Assembly: GCF_030812335.1 (NCBI RefSeq)
Contig: NZ_JAUSSN010000016.1
Span: forward strand, 1 to 57,887
DNA from: Pseudarthrobacter oxydans
GTDB lineage: Bacteria > Actinomycetota > Actinomycetes > Actinomycetales > Micrococcaceae
Direction of reading: 5' to 3'
Length of the DNA: 57,887 bases
The notes beneath the pieces were generated by a model that was not told the origin of the DNA, did not search any database, and was given only the letters and a program-made list of their open reading frames with translations. Positions 49,817 to 57,887 of this stretch are shown here, piece after piece. Position 1 is the first letter of the stretch, and each line of letters starts with the position of its first letter. Position numbers and translations under genes: made by a program.

Positions 49817-50980
49817 ATGTTCCGTGCCACGTCGCTGATGCGTTCCGCAACCTCCGAAGACCGGGTCACGCGCCTTGAGCTATTTTTCGATCTGGTCTTT
49901 GTCTTCGCGCTATCGCAGCTGTCCCACCATTTGCTGGAGTATCCCTCATGGGTGGGGGCCGGTGAAACATTTGTGCTTCTTCTTGCGGTCTATAAGGTGT
50001 GGGTGTACACGACCTGGTCGGCTACATTGCTGGACACTTCGCGGCTTGAGGTGCAGTGGATGCTGCTGATCGTCATGCTTGTCACACTGTTCATGAACGC
50101 CTCAATCGGCTCAGCGTTTGGTGACTTCGGATGGCTCTTTGCTGCGAGCTATCTCCTGGCCCAGCTGGGCCGGGGTGCGTGGATGCTCACTGTCGGACTT
50201 GACCGGACCACCCACGACCATTTCGTGCGCACACTGATCTGGGGGTGTTTGAGCGCCCCGTTTTGGATTGCCGGCGTCTTCTTCGCTCCGGGGCCGCGTT
50301 TGATCTTCTGGAGTGTCGCTGCCGCGATCGATCTGGGCGGCCATATGCTGGCCCACCGGTTGCCGGGCCGTAAAACCGAAGGAAGCCGGGTCCCGCTCAC
50401 GGGAGAGAGGATCTTTGAGCGGTTCGGGTTGTTCTACCTGATCGCGCTCGGCGAGACGATCCTTTCAACCGGTCTGGCGATTGCAGGCAATCTGGAGGAC
50501 CCCTTGATATTTCTGACCGGGACCGTAAGTTTGGCCGGAAGCGTCGCGATCTGGTGGTGCTACTTCCATGGCCTCGAACAGGAAATTCTGGAAAAGCTTG
50601 CTTCTGTCGATGATCAGTTCCGGCCCGGCATTCTGGCGGGCAACACCTTGGTCATTTTACTGGCAGGCCTGATCCTGGTGGCGGTTGGTGATCAGCTCGT
50701 GATCAGCGATCCGGCCGCCCGCCCCGATCTGGCCACCGTTCTGTTTCTTTTTGGTGGGCCGGCTCTCTTCCTTGCCGGCCGGGGCTTTTTTATTCGACAG
50801 GTACTGGGCCAACGCCAACCATCTGATCTCGCCGGCATCGGAGCCTTGGTGCTGCTGGCAAATTTGAGCTTTCTCCTCCCGGCCTTCGTTGCCGCTATTG
50901 GGGCCGTTCTTCCCCTCATAGGCGTAGCAGTCTCCGACACCGTGAACCGCCGCCGCCGAACGCAACAGGGAGCCCGCTGA
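49817..50980 (+). CDS. Low-temperature-requirement A (LtrA) family membrane protein
   Basis: A 387-residue polytopic membrane protein with about ten to twelve helices. The LtrA family signature is clear at the start: RVTRLELFFDLVFVFALSQL, followed by a second conserved block with ERFGLFYLIALGETILSTGL near residue 205. The C-terminus is basic. LtrA was named in Listeria for growth in the cold, but the biochemical function is unknown. In this window it stands with other stress-linked genes (ClpC-type Hsp100 downstream). The ATG at 49817 follows GTGGAGGCCCCTG. Confidence 0.93.
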   Translation: MFRATSLMRSATSEDRVTRLELFFDLVFVFALSQLSHHLLEYPSWVGAGETFVLLLAVYKVWVYTTWSATLLDTSRLEVQWMLLIVMLVTLFMNASIGSAFGDFGWLFAASYLLAQLGRGAWMLTVGLDRTTHDHFVRTLIWGCLSAPFWIAGVFFAPGPRLIFWSVAAAIDLGGHMLAHRLPGRKTEGSRVPLTGERIFERFGLFYLIALGETILSTGLAIAGNLEDPLIFLTGTVSLAGSVAIWWCYFHGLEQEILEKLASVDDQFRPGILAGNTLVILLAGLILVAVGDQLVISDPAARPDLATVLFLFGGPALFLAGRGFFIRQVLGQRQPSDLAGIGALVLLANLSFLLPAFVAAIGAVLPLIGVAVSDTVNRRRRTQQGAR

Positions 50981-50994
50981 CGGCCTATTGGATG

Positions 50995-51012
50995 CCAGGG
51001 AACGTACCCTGG
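50995..51012 (+). terminator. Weak hairpin after the LtrA gene
   Basis: CCAGGG / CCCTGG with a 6-nt loop (AACGTA), 14 bp past the stop at 50980. It is short and not followed by a T-run. It is the only stem near the stop. Confidence 0.3.
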
Positions 51013-51787
51013 GCCTGCTTTGGGAGCCTAAGGAGGCTTCTGCCAGTCCCCTCCCCTGACACGCGGGACGCGCGGCGGAGCGAGTTGGGGGCCCAGAGGC
51101 CCACTCCTCCGGAGCAGGAGGAATAATTACCCTAGTGTCCAGCGTGTCATGGTGGGACTATGCAGAGATGAGCGAGACCGCAAGCCACCGTTAGTGCGCT
51201 TCTCAGGCGGCGGTGAGGAAGAACCGGCGCCGGCGCCGGCGCCGGGCTGGAGATTATCCCGGAAGGCCGTTCCCGCAGTAGATACGCACAATGGTCCAGC
51301 CCCGACGGGATGCAAGGGAAAAGGTCGGACACAGACAACGCAAAGCCAGGGTCAGGCAGGTTGGCTGAGCCGGTGTTCGCCATCGTCTGTGCTCGCGGTA
51401 TCGGAAAGGACTCCCGAAACAGGAGGGGTCAGGACGCCTTCACTTACGGCCTGATGACTCTGTCACGTTCGGACCTACTCGTTCTGGCCTGGACGCTGGA
51501 CGATCTTCAGCATGCCTGAAAAGCCGGCTGCACCACCAGGCCTTGGAATCAGGACCCAAGTGGAGAAGGCCTACTAGGCATGTTCTAGTCCGAAGACCCC
51601 GCCGAGAGAGTGCCGGTCAGGAGGGCTGCCGTTCCCCACGGGGACGATGACCAGAAGTGGTCTCTCTCTCGGGGTTCTCCCTGGGCCTGGGCAGCGTCCA
51701 GGCACCGGGGCCCCGATTCCCCCGGGCCCGCACCCGGGTCCGTGCCCTGCCCACTGCTGCACCCGGGAATAAATCCGTTTTCCCAAC

Positions 51788-51808
51788 GTTGAGTCAAGTA
51801 CACTCAAC
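51788..51808. promoter_or_regulatory. HAIR element (HspR operator)
   Basis: GTTGAGT-N7-ACTCAAC, matching the HspR-associated inverted repeat CTTGAGT-N7-ACTCAAG at all but the outermost base of each arm and with the exact 7-bp spacer. It lies 17 bp before the ATG of the ClpC-type gene. This indicates HspR-controlled heat induction; the hspR gene itself is not in the window. Confidence 0.88.
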
Positions 51809-51825
51809 TCTCTTACGGAGGTTTC

Positions 51826-54408
51826 ATGGCTGAATTTTTTGGCCCGGCAGAGTCCGGCCACGGCTCGTTCGACGAATTTCTTGCCCGTTACCTGCAGGGC
51901 CAGCGCGCGGCCGGCCCCGGGCACCCGATGGACATCACCCGGCTGCTGAGCCGGCGCACCCATGACGTGCTCGCGCGTGCCGCAGAGTTCGCCGCGCAGC
52001 ACGGTCACATCCATGTGGACGCGCTGCACATCCTGCGTGTCATGGTCGAGAGGGAACCGGCCGCCGACTACATCCGCCACGCAGGCGCGGAACCTGCTGC
52101 CATCGCCACGGCGGCCGAGGAGCGTCTCCCGGAGCAGGCAACCGTCAGGGCGGAAGCGACGCTGGCCCTGACGCCGTCGGCCCAGCGAGCCCTGCTCGAC
52201 GCCTACCAGGTTGCCCGGGCATTCGGTTCAACCTACATCGATCCCGAACACGTGTTCTTCGCGCTGGTCGTCAACCAGGAGGCCCCGGCGGGGCAGGTGC
52301 TCGCCGCGGCCGGGGTGACGCCGGAGTCCCTGCAGTCCGGACCGCGCGAGCAGTCCGCTCGCGCTGGGGCCACGCCGACCGGCGGGGACCCCGGACTGTC
52401 GCAGGCAGCTGCCGCCGGGTCTGACACCCCGACTCTTGACACCTACGGCAGCGACCTCACTGCACATGCCCGCGAAGGCAGCCTGGACCCGGTGATCGGC
52501 CGGAGCGCCGAGATCGAGCAGACGATCGAGATCCTGGCCCGGCGCACCAAGAACAACCCTGTCCTAGTCGGGGAAGCCGGCGTGGGCAAGACCGCGATCA
52601 TCGAAGGGCTGGCCCAGGCGATCATCGCAGGCGCCGTGCCCGAGCAGCTCCGCGGCAAGCGCGTCATTGCCCTGGATCTGCCGGCCATGTTGGCCGGAAC
52701 GCGGTACCGCGGTGACTTCGAGGAGCGCCTGACCAAGGCGATGGACGAAGTCGGTTCACACGCCGGGGAAATCATCCTGTTCATCGACGAACTTCACACG
52801 GTCGTCGGAGCCGGCGGCGGGGGGGAAGGCGGCATGGACGCAGGAAACATCCTGAAGCCGCGCCTGGCCCGTGGTGAACTTCACCTCGTCGGCGCCACCA
52901 CCCTGAACGAATACCGAAAGGTGGAGAAGGACGCGGCACTGGAACGCCGCTTCCAGCCCGTACAGGTCGGCGAACCGAGCATAGAGGACGCCGTACAGAT
53001 CCTCGACGGCCTGCGCGGACGGTACGAGGAACACCACGGCGTCCGCTACACCGACGAGGCGATCCGCGCCGCCGTCGAACTCTCCGCACGCTACGTGACG
53101 GACCGTTTCCTGCCCGACAAGGCCATCGACCTCATCGACCAGGCAGGTGCGCGGCTGAGCATCAAACTCGGCTCACAGACCGACGTGGCTGTTCTTCGCG
53201 AGCAGCTCGCAACCCTGGAAATGTCCAAGAACGACGCCGTCGCCACGGAAAGCTATGAAGAGGCCTCGCGGCTGCGGGATGAGATCGAAGCAGTGCACGG
53301 GAAGCTCTCCGCCGCGATTTCCAGTGCACCTGAGTCTTCCGAAGGCGCCGAGTCCGTCGTCAGCGACGCGGATATCGCAGGGGTCATCTCCCGGTCCACC
53401 GGAATCCCAGCCAGCCGGCTCACAGAAGACGACAGGGAACGCCTGTCCAGGCTCGAGGAGGAACTGCATCAGCGGATCGTCGGGCAGGACGACGCCGTGA
53501 CGCTGATCGCGAAGGCGGTCCGGCGTAGTCGCACCGGCATGGGGGACGCGGACAGGCCTGTCGGCAGCTTCCTGTTCCTCGGCCCGACGGGTGTGGGCAA
53601 GACCGAACTCGCCAAGGCGCTGGCCGGGTCGTTGTTCGGGGATGAGAATGCAATGGTGCGCTTCGACATGAGCGAGTTCGGCGAACGGCACACCGTAAGC
53701 CGGCTGGTCGGAGCCCCTCCCGGCTATGTCGGCTACGGCGAAGCCGGGCAGTTGACCGAACGCGTCCGTCGTAACCCGTACTCCGTAGTGTTGCTCGACG
53801 AAGTGGAGAAGGCCCACCCGGATGTGTTCAACCTACTGCTCCAGGTGCTCGACGACGGGCGGCTCACCGACGGACAGGGCCGCATGGTGGACTTCCGCAA
53901 CACCGTGATCATCATGACCTCCAACCTCGGCTCGGAGTTCCTGGCCAGCAAGGGCGGCGCGATGGGCTTTGTCTCCAAGGCCGACGACGGCAACGGCTTC
54001 GGTTCAGAGAAGGCGCTGCGGGACCGGGTGCTGGGCCGGCTGCGCGAGACGATGCGGCCGGAGTTCCTCAACCGGATCGACGAGATCGTCCTGTTCCGCA
54101 AGCTGGACCAGGCGCAGCTGCGCCGGATCGTTCGGCTGATGCTGAACCAGACGGAAGCCCGCCTGCAGTCCCAGGGCATCACTCTCGAGGTCAGCGAAAC
54201 GGCTGTCGACTGGATCGCCGAACGCGGCTACGAGCCCGAATACGGAGCCCGGCCGATGCGCCGCGTGATCCAGCGCGAGCTCGACGACCGGATCGCGGAT
54301 CTATTCCTGGCGTCGGACCTTCAGTCTGGCGGCCAGGTGGCCGTCTCGGTCGACGGGCAGTCGCTCGTCGTCGAGGCCCGCCATGATTCGATGCCGCTGG
54401 CGGCGTAA
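51826..54408 (+). CDS. ClpC-type Hsp100 ATPase with ClpP-docking loop
   Basis: An 860-residue protein starting at the ATG at 51826, after TACGGAGGTTTC. It has a 35-residue N-terminal extension (MAEFFGPAESGHGSFDEFLA), a double Clp-N domain, AAA+ 1 (GEAGVGKT), a short middle region with a UVR-like motif (ESYEEASRLRDEIEAVHGKL), and AAA+ 2 (GPTGVGKT). The short middle domain and UVR motif place it with ClpC/ClpE rather than ClpB. After sensor 1 it reads SNLGSEFLASKGGAMGFVSK, with MGF at the place of the LGF ClpP-docking loop. It probably feeds clients to ClpP under heat stress. The HAIR element directly upstream supports heat control. Confidence 0.92.
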   Translation: MAEFFGPAESGHGSFDEFLARYLQGQRAAGPGHPMDITRLLSRRTHDVLARAAEFAAQHGHIHVDALHILRVMVEREPAADYIRHAGAEPAAIATAAEERLPEQATVRAEATLALTPSAQRALLDAYQVARAFGSTYIDPEHVFFALVVNQEAPAGQVLAAAGVTPESLQSGPREQSARAGATPTGGDPGLSQAAAAGSDTPTLDTYGSDLTAHAREGSLDPVIGRSAEIEQTIEILARRTKNNPVLVGEAGVGKTAIIEGLAQAIIAGAVPEQLRGKRVIALDLPAMLAGTRYRGDFEERLTKAMDEVGSHAGEIILFIDELHTVVGAGGGGEGGMDAGNILKPRLARGELHLVGATTLNEYRKVEKDAALERRFQPVQVGEPSIEDAVQILDGLRGRYEEHHGVRYTDEAIRAAVELSARYVTDRFLPDKAIDLIDQAGARLSIKLGSQTDVAVLREQLATLEMSKNDAVATESYEEASRLRDEIEAVHGKLSAAISSAPESSEGAESVVSDADIAGVISRSTGIPASRLTEDDRERLSRLEEELHQRIVGQDDAVTLIAKAVRRSRTGMGDADRPVGSFLFLGPTGVGKTELAKALAGSLFGDENAMVRFDMSEFGERHTVSRLVGAPPGYVGYGEAGQLTERVRRNPYSVVLLDEVEKAHPDVFNLLLQVLDDGRLTDGQGRMVDFRNTVIIMTSNLGSEFLASKGGAMGFVSKADDGNGFGSEKALRDRVLGRLRETMRPEFLNRIDEIVLFRKLDQAQLRRIVRLMLNQTEARLQSQGITLEVSETAVDWIAERGYEPEYGARPMRRVIQRELDDRIADLFLASDLQSGGQVAVSVDGQSLVVEARHDSMPLAA

Positions 54409-54415
54409 GCCACCT

Positions 54416-54480
54416 CCGGATCCGCCAGCGGGCGGATCCGGTACACGGCCGGGCACACAGGCCACCCTGTGTGCCCGGCC
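54416..54480 (+). terminator. Tandem strong hairpins after the ClpC-type gene
   Basis: First stem CCGGATCCGCC / GGCGGATCCGG (54416-54441, 4-nt loop), then a second stem of 14 bp, GGCCGGGCACACAG / CTGTGTGCCCGGCC (54447-54480, 6-nt loop). No T-tract follows. The pair starts 7 bp after the stop and forms a likely bidirectional barrier with the convergent GH15 gene. Confidence 0.8.
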
Positions 54481-54600
54481 GATGCTGTGTGCGCCGTGCC
54501 GTATCGCCACGCGGCCGGGACTCGGAAGCCGACGACTACATCAAGACCATGACCAAGGGTGTCGCCGAGGAGCTCGCCGGCTATGACCGGTCAGAGACAT

Positions 54601-56532
54601 CTACTTGTTGCGGTGAGCCGGGGAGAATTGCCTCGCACGGTCCGATTCTTCCGCGCGAATGAGGTGCATGAGCGCGTTAATGAGGGCCAAGTGGGTGAAG
54701 GCCTGCGGGAAGTTGCCGAGGTGACGGCCATTCACCGGATCAAGCTCCTCGGCGTAGAGCCCCAGTGGACTGGCGTGGGATAGCAGGCGTTCACACAGTG
54801 CTTTAGCGCGGGTCACTTCTCCGATCTCAACGAGGGCTGAGACGAGCCAAAACGAACACATGGTGAAGGTCCCCTCAGCGCCGGAGAGTCCGTCGTCGGT
54901 CTGCTCGGGGCGGTAGCGCAGGACGAGTCCGTGCCAGGTGAGTTCATCGGCGATGGCCAAGACCGTGGCACGCACGCGTGGATCATTGGCGGGCAGGAAC
55001 CGGACGAGCGGGACAAGGAGCAGCGAGGCATCGAGGTTCGTGGTGCCGTAGGACTGGACGAACACTCCGCGATCGTCGAGACCGTTGCGGCAGATGTCCT
55101 CGTGGATCTCCTCCGCGATTGTGTCCCATTTCCGGGCGTAATCGGTCTGGCCGTGCAGCCGCGCCAACCGGGCGCCGCGATCCAGGGCGACCCAGCACAT
55201 GAGCTTGGAGGAGGTGAAGTGCTGCGGTTCGCCACGGACCTCCCAGATGCCGTGATCGGTGTCCCGCCAGTGCGAGGCGGCCTGCTCGACCTGGCGGAGC
55301 AGGACGGGCCATAACGGCCCGGGAAGCTGGTCACGGGATTTGGAGTGGAGGTAAACGGAGTCCAGCATCGTGCCCCAGACGTCGAGCTGCCGCTGGTGGA
55401 CCGCCGCGTTACCGATCCGGACGGGGCGGGCCCCGTCGTAGCCGCCGAGGCCCTCAACCATGGACTCGGGCAGGTCCCTTTCGCCGCCGACGCCGTACAT
55501 GAGCTGCAGGTCGTCCTCGGCGGCAACGTCGCGGATGAAGGAGAAGAAGTCATCGGCCTCCCGGTCCAGGCCGAGGGTATAAAGGGCCCACAGCGCGAAG
55601 GTGGAGTCTCGCACCCACGTGTACCGGTAGTCCCAGTTCCGCTCTCCCCCGGGCGTCTCGGGCAGCGACGTGGTGGGCGCGGCGATCAGCGCTCCGGTCG
55701 GCGCATATGTGAGCCCTTTCAACGTCAGGGCGCTGCGTTGCAGGTCCTCCCGCCACGGATGGTCCGGGAACTCCCCCACCGTGATCCACTGCCGCCAGAA
55801 CTCGGTGGTCTGCCACTGCTTCTGGGTGGCTTCCTCCCATGTCCTCGGTGGAGGCAGCGATGTCCAGGAGAGCGCGATGAACGCCTCCTCGCCCTCGGTC
55901 ATCCGGCTGCGAATGACCGCGATGGAGTCCTCGATGCCCAGCCGTCGGTCGGTGGTCAGACGCAGCACCGGATCCCCCTCATCGCCGCTGACGGTCACGG
56001 CCTCTCCGTATCCGGGACTGGAGAACTCCCACCGCGCCCGGCGCCGGCCGTAGTCGAAGACCGGCTCGCACAGCACGGACAGCTCAACCGCACCGTTGAC
56101 GCACCGGACGGTGCGCAGCAGGCAGTGCTCGGCCTCGTAGTTCGTCGGCGGGCGGCGGTACCGGCCGGCTCTCTCGTCGGTGTGGTGCCACGGACCCATC
56201 ACCAGGGCATCCCTCACGATCATCCAGCCCGTCCTGGTCTGCCAGGTGGTCTCCAGGATCAGGCTGCCGGGGAGATAGCGGCGGGCAGTGGGCTCCCGGA
56301 CGCCGTACGGAGCCACCTTGAAACCGCCCGCGGCCCGGTCAAGCATGGTGGAAAACGCACTCGGTGAATCGTGACGCGGCAGGCACATCCACTCCACCTG
56401 CCCGCTCGGGGCGATAAGGCAGTTGGCCTCACAGTCGGACAGGAACGCGTAGTCTGCGATCGGAGGGAACGGGCTCATGCCCGGCGCGGGCCGCTTCCCG
56501 CCCGCAGCCCCGGATCCGCCGTCGGTCATCAT
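54601..56532 (-). CDS. Glycoside hydrolase family 15 protein (glucoamylase/trehalase-like)
   Basis: A 643-residue GH15 enzyme. Residues about 20-250 form the N-terminal beta-sandwich (FPPIADYAFLSDCEANCLIA, then GQVEWMCLPRHDSPSAFSTM). The (alpha/alpha)6 barrel follows: ERNWDYRYTWVRDSTFALWA and, as catalytic acids, Glu in GIWEVRGEPQHFTSSKLMCW and Glu in LGLYAEELDPVNGRHLGNFP, followed by QAFTHLALINAL. GH15 members of this type in actinobacteria act on alpha-glucans or trehalose, and a mycobacterial relative is a trehalase. The ATG at 56532 is followed by a second ATG. Trehalose turnover would suit a stress-linked locus, but starch or oligosaccharide use is equally possible. Confidence 0.9.
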   Translation of the reverse strand: MMTDGGSGAAGGKRPAPGMSPFPPIADYAFLSDCEANCLIAPSGQVEWMCLPRHDSPSAFSTMLDRAAGGFKVAPYGVREPTARRYLPGSLILETTWQTRTGWMIVRDALVMGPWHHTDERAGRYRRPPTNYEAEHCLLRTVRCVNGAVELSVLCEPVFDYGRRRARWEFSSPGYGEAVTVSGDEGDPVLRLTTDRRLGIEDSIAVIRSRMTEGEEAFIALSWTSLPPPRTWEEATQKQWQTTEFWRQWITVGEFPDHPWREDLQRSALTLKGLTYAPTGALIAAPTTSLPETPGGERNWDYRYTWVRDSTFALWALYTLGLDREADDFFSFIRDVAAEDDLQLMYGVGGERDLPESMVEGLGGYDGARPVRIGNAAVHQRQLDVWGTMLDSVYLHSKSRDQLPGPLWPVLLRQVEQAASHWRDTDHGIWEVRGEPQHFTSSKLMCWVALDRGARLARLHGQTDYARKWDTIAEEIHEDICRNGLDDRGVFVQSYGTTNLDASLLLVPLVRFLPANDPRVRATVLAIADELTWHGLVLRYRPEQTDDGLSGAEGTFTMCSFWLVSALVEIGEVTRAKALCERLLSHASPLGLYAEELDPVNGRHLGNFPQAFTHLALINALMHLIRAEESDRARQFSPAHRNK

Positions 56533-56942
56533 TCAACCAGTATGGCTCCACGACGCTACAGATGACACTCCCTTGGACCGCTTCACGCCCTTGAGATGCC
56601 CTTCCTGTTCCCGCTGCAGCGTATGCAGCTCCAGCCCGACCGTACCAGCCGGAGTCGTCGCATGCTGCCAGCGGTGTAGCTTCGGAGCAGCAGACGCCGA
56701 ACACAGCGAAGCAGATACAACGGCGGAGCAGATACAGGAGAACGCGTGGAGCGGCTGCTGAAGAACCACAACGTTGACCCGCAGGCTGACAGAGGACGAC
56801 GTCGAACGCCTGAACCGCGCCTGTCAGCCGGTGAACGGCGTCATAGTAGGGCACGACCGCCGCACGGAATAGTCAGTCCCCGCCGCAGGTTGTGCTGATG
56901 AACGGACCGAAGCCCCCTAGAGGAAAGTAGCCAGTCACCACG
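56533..56942. other. Intergenic region with a Cys-rich small ORF
   Basis: About 410 bp between divergent GH15 and hypothetical genes. A plus-strand frame contains CPSCSRCSVCSS followed by CCQRCSF (codons around 56595-56690), a zinc-ribbon-like spacing, but lacks a proper start and ribosome site. A second short frame (56774-56872) reads LTRRLTEDDVERLNRACQPV. These may be remnants. No clear promoter is visible. Confidence 0.35.
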
Positions 56943-57551
56943 ATGAGCTCTTCACCCACGAACACCTTGTCCCAACTGCTGGCTGACGCCGACGCCGCTG
57001 GACATGACCACGCAGCCACGGAGAAGAACAGCGGCCTGCAGCACATCCACAACCACGCCACTGGCGCGATCGTATGGTTTCCCACCTGGCAGAAGTTCCG
57101 CCAGACCAGCGACTGGGCGGATGCCGTCGCGGAGCAGGAGGCCCGTCTCGACGCCGCCACGGCCGAAGGAACGCCGCTCCAGGATGTAGCCTCCGCGTTG
57201 CTGGCGGATCGGCTCGAGTCCCTGCTGGAACGGGCTGCGCAGTCCCCCGACGCCAACATATTTGTGCAGGATAACCTCACGCCCCACCTGACCGAGACCT
57301 GGACCATCGCCGACGCCGTAGCGCGGACGTCCGGCACCGGGCTCCCCGCGGGGACACCGCCTGCCGCCTTTTCGGACTACCCCTATCAGGTGTACGCCCA
57401 GGACGGCGGGGCATTCGCCACGGCGCTCTGGAATGATGTGATCGATGCCCGACGCCACCGTGCCCTCGCCGAAGAGGCCGCCCGAAAGGCCCTGAAGCCG
57501 GTGTCCCGCAAGGCGCTGAAGAACGCCGCAAGGAAGGCTGCGCGGCGCTAA
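56943..57551 (+). CDS. Hypothetical protein
   Basis: A 202-residue protein starting MSSSPTNTLSQLLADADAAG. GAGGAAAG lies about 14 bases before the ATG at 56943, a little far. The middle has an aromatic segment GAIVWFPTWQKFRQTSDWAD and long Ala-rich helices; the tail is strongly basic (KALKPVSRKALKNAARKAAR), suggesting nucleic-acid or membrane-surface binding. No signal peptide or membrane helix is seen. I do not recognise a family. Its stop overlaps the end of a decayed DUF1931 gene on the other strand. Confidence 0.65.
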   Translation: MSSSPTNTLSQLLADADAAGHDHAATEKNSGLQHIHNHATGAIVWFPTWQKFRQTSDWADAVAEQEARLDAATAEGTPLQDVASALLADRLESLLERAAQSPDANIFVQDNLTPHLTETWTIADAVARTSGTGLPAGTPPAAFSDYPYQVYAQDGGAFATALWNDVIDARRHRALAEEAARKALKPVSRKALKNAARKAARR

Positions 57552-57718
57552 GACCGCGAATGGGGCTGACACCGGGGCCGGAACTTCATCGGCGAGCGCA
57601 GTTTGTAGGTTCTGTCGCTGACGATGTCGTAAAAGCGCCGGAGGTCATCCGTGTCGATACCCAGGCTGGCCGCTTGACGAAAGAATCATTCGAACTGAGG
57701 CACGCCCATGAGGTCCAT
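57548..57718 (-). pseudogene. DUF1931-family gene fragment with nonsense mutation
   Basis: Reading the minus strand from the ATG at 57718 gives MDLMGVPQFE, stop (TGA), FFRQAASLGIDTDDLRRFYD and IVSDRTYKLRSPMKF. This matches the start of DUF1931 proteins (MGV.KFERFFR.AA.L..DKDDL.R..DF....Y.LL), a small histone-fold family. The TGA replaces the CGA Arg codon of FERFFR, and the second half of the gene is missing. The gene is dead by both changes. It lies between a hypothetical gene and an IS481-type transposase. Confidence 0.65.
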
Positions 57719-57796
57719 GGCTAGTTCTCGTGACGTGGTGTGGATGGACGGGCCGGTGCGCCCGGAATGGACTTCCGAAGGGATCGCCTAGATGTA

Positions 57797-57887
57797 TTAC
57801 CCACGGAGGCTAGTGACGCGGCTTGCTGGTGGCTGACCCTTGAGTGAGGTGTGGCCTCGGTGATGATTGTAGTCATGGAGCCAGGCC
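57797..57887 (-). mobile_element. IS481-family transposase, C-terminal end (runs off the right edge)
   Basis: The last 29 or so codons of a transposase on the minus strand: AWLHDYNHHRGHTSLKGQPP followed by ASRVTSLRG and TAA at 57797-57799. The W..YN..R.H..L...P..R pattern is the C-terminal signature of IS481/IS3-type DDE integrases. The rest of the element lies beyond the edge. Confidence 0.8.

Larger units (their letters stand above)
50981..51825. other. Long intergenic region before the HAIR-controlled clp gene
   Basis: About 845 bp. Features seen: a weak hairpin after ltrA (CCAGGG/CCCTGG, 50995-51012), a CCGGCG hexamer repeat (51224-51246), and the HAIR operator at 51788-51808. Frames of 60-100 codons exist, but none has a convincing product. 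One (ending near 51519) reads LMTLSRSDLLVLAWTLDDLQ and might be a gene remnant. Confidence 0.45.

Noticed and set aside
1..57887. CRISPR array, rRNA or tRNA genes, phage genes
   Set aside because: No regularly spaced repeats, no tRNA cloverleaf or rRNA signature and no phage structural or integrase gene (apart from the IS end) was seen on reading both strands.

Overview
The window is high-GC, densely coded DNA from an actinobacterium, most likely of the Arthrobacter/Pseudarthrobacter group (Micrococcaceae). This rests on the family make-up: a dnaK-grpE-dnaJ-cbpM-clpB-trx operon, a HAIR-type (HspR) operator, actinobacterial catechol and phenol genes, a MimR-like regulator with accessory genes, and frequent GTG starts with ATGA or GTGA overlaps. 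No rRNA, tRNA or CRISPR array was seen. The right edge carries the end of an IS481-type transposase, and several small broken genes lie in the gaps, so this looks like accessory DNA assembled from modules.

Left part (1-13033), protein quality control and redox stress. After an alpha/beta hydrolase fragment, an SCP2-like protein and a divergent LysR gene with a clear palindromic operator, a tightly overlapping minus-strand operon encodes DnaK, GrpE, DnaJ (CbpA type), CbpM, ClpB and a zinc-ribbon thioredoxin. To its right, on the plus strand, are a lipoprotein HtrA-like protease, a frameshifted HdeD-family membrane protein, a UBP zinc-finger protein and a cNMP-domain/thioredoxin-reductase-like flavoprotein. 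A second Hsp100 (ClpC type) with a near-perfect HAIR operator and an LtrA-family membrane protein sit far to the right (49.8-54.4 kb). The set resembles, in function, the stress-tolerance islands of Gram-negative bacteria.

Middle left (13.4-26.7 kb). A small unknown ORF is coupled to a PucR/CdaR-type regulator and followed by an unknown membrane protein. Then comes a LacI-controlled sugar module: twin palindromic operators, a hypothetical protein, a lipoprotein binding protein, a two-domain ABC ATPase, a permease, two Gfo/Idh/MocA dehydrogenases, two xylose-isomerase-like TIM-barrel enzymes and a small monooxygenase-fold protein. Two dehydrogenases plus two isomerase-fold enzymes match what is known of levoglucosan (1,6-anhydroglucose) catabolism.

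Middle (27.1-37.5 kb), all on the minus strand: aromatic catabolism. AraC regulator, TfdB-type flavin hydroxylase, LysR regulator overlapping catB, catC, catA, flavin reductase, HpaB/PheA1-type monooxygenase and maleylacetate reductase. Phenol would become catechol, then muconate, then muconolactone. A 43-bp composite site (two dyads 21 bp apart) occurs twice, ahead of the LysR gene and ahead of catA.

Right part. A GAF-GGDEF-EAL signalling protein (38.3-41.2 kb) is followed by a MimR/AcoR-like regulator divergent from an operon of amidohydrolase, MIP18/DUF59 protein, Zn alcohol dehydrogenase, DUF1097 membrane protein and a homodimeric 2-oxoacid dehydrogenase E1-like enzyme. The first three normally accompany propane-type binuclear-iron monooxygenases, but no monooxygenase or GroEL gene is here. 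I consider this the best candidate for an undescribed system in the window. After LtrA and the HAIR-controlled ClpC come a GH15 glucoamylase/trehalase-like enzyme, a hypothetical protein, a nonsense-mutated DUF1931 fragment and the IS481 end.
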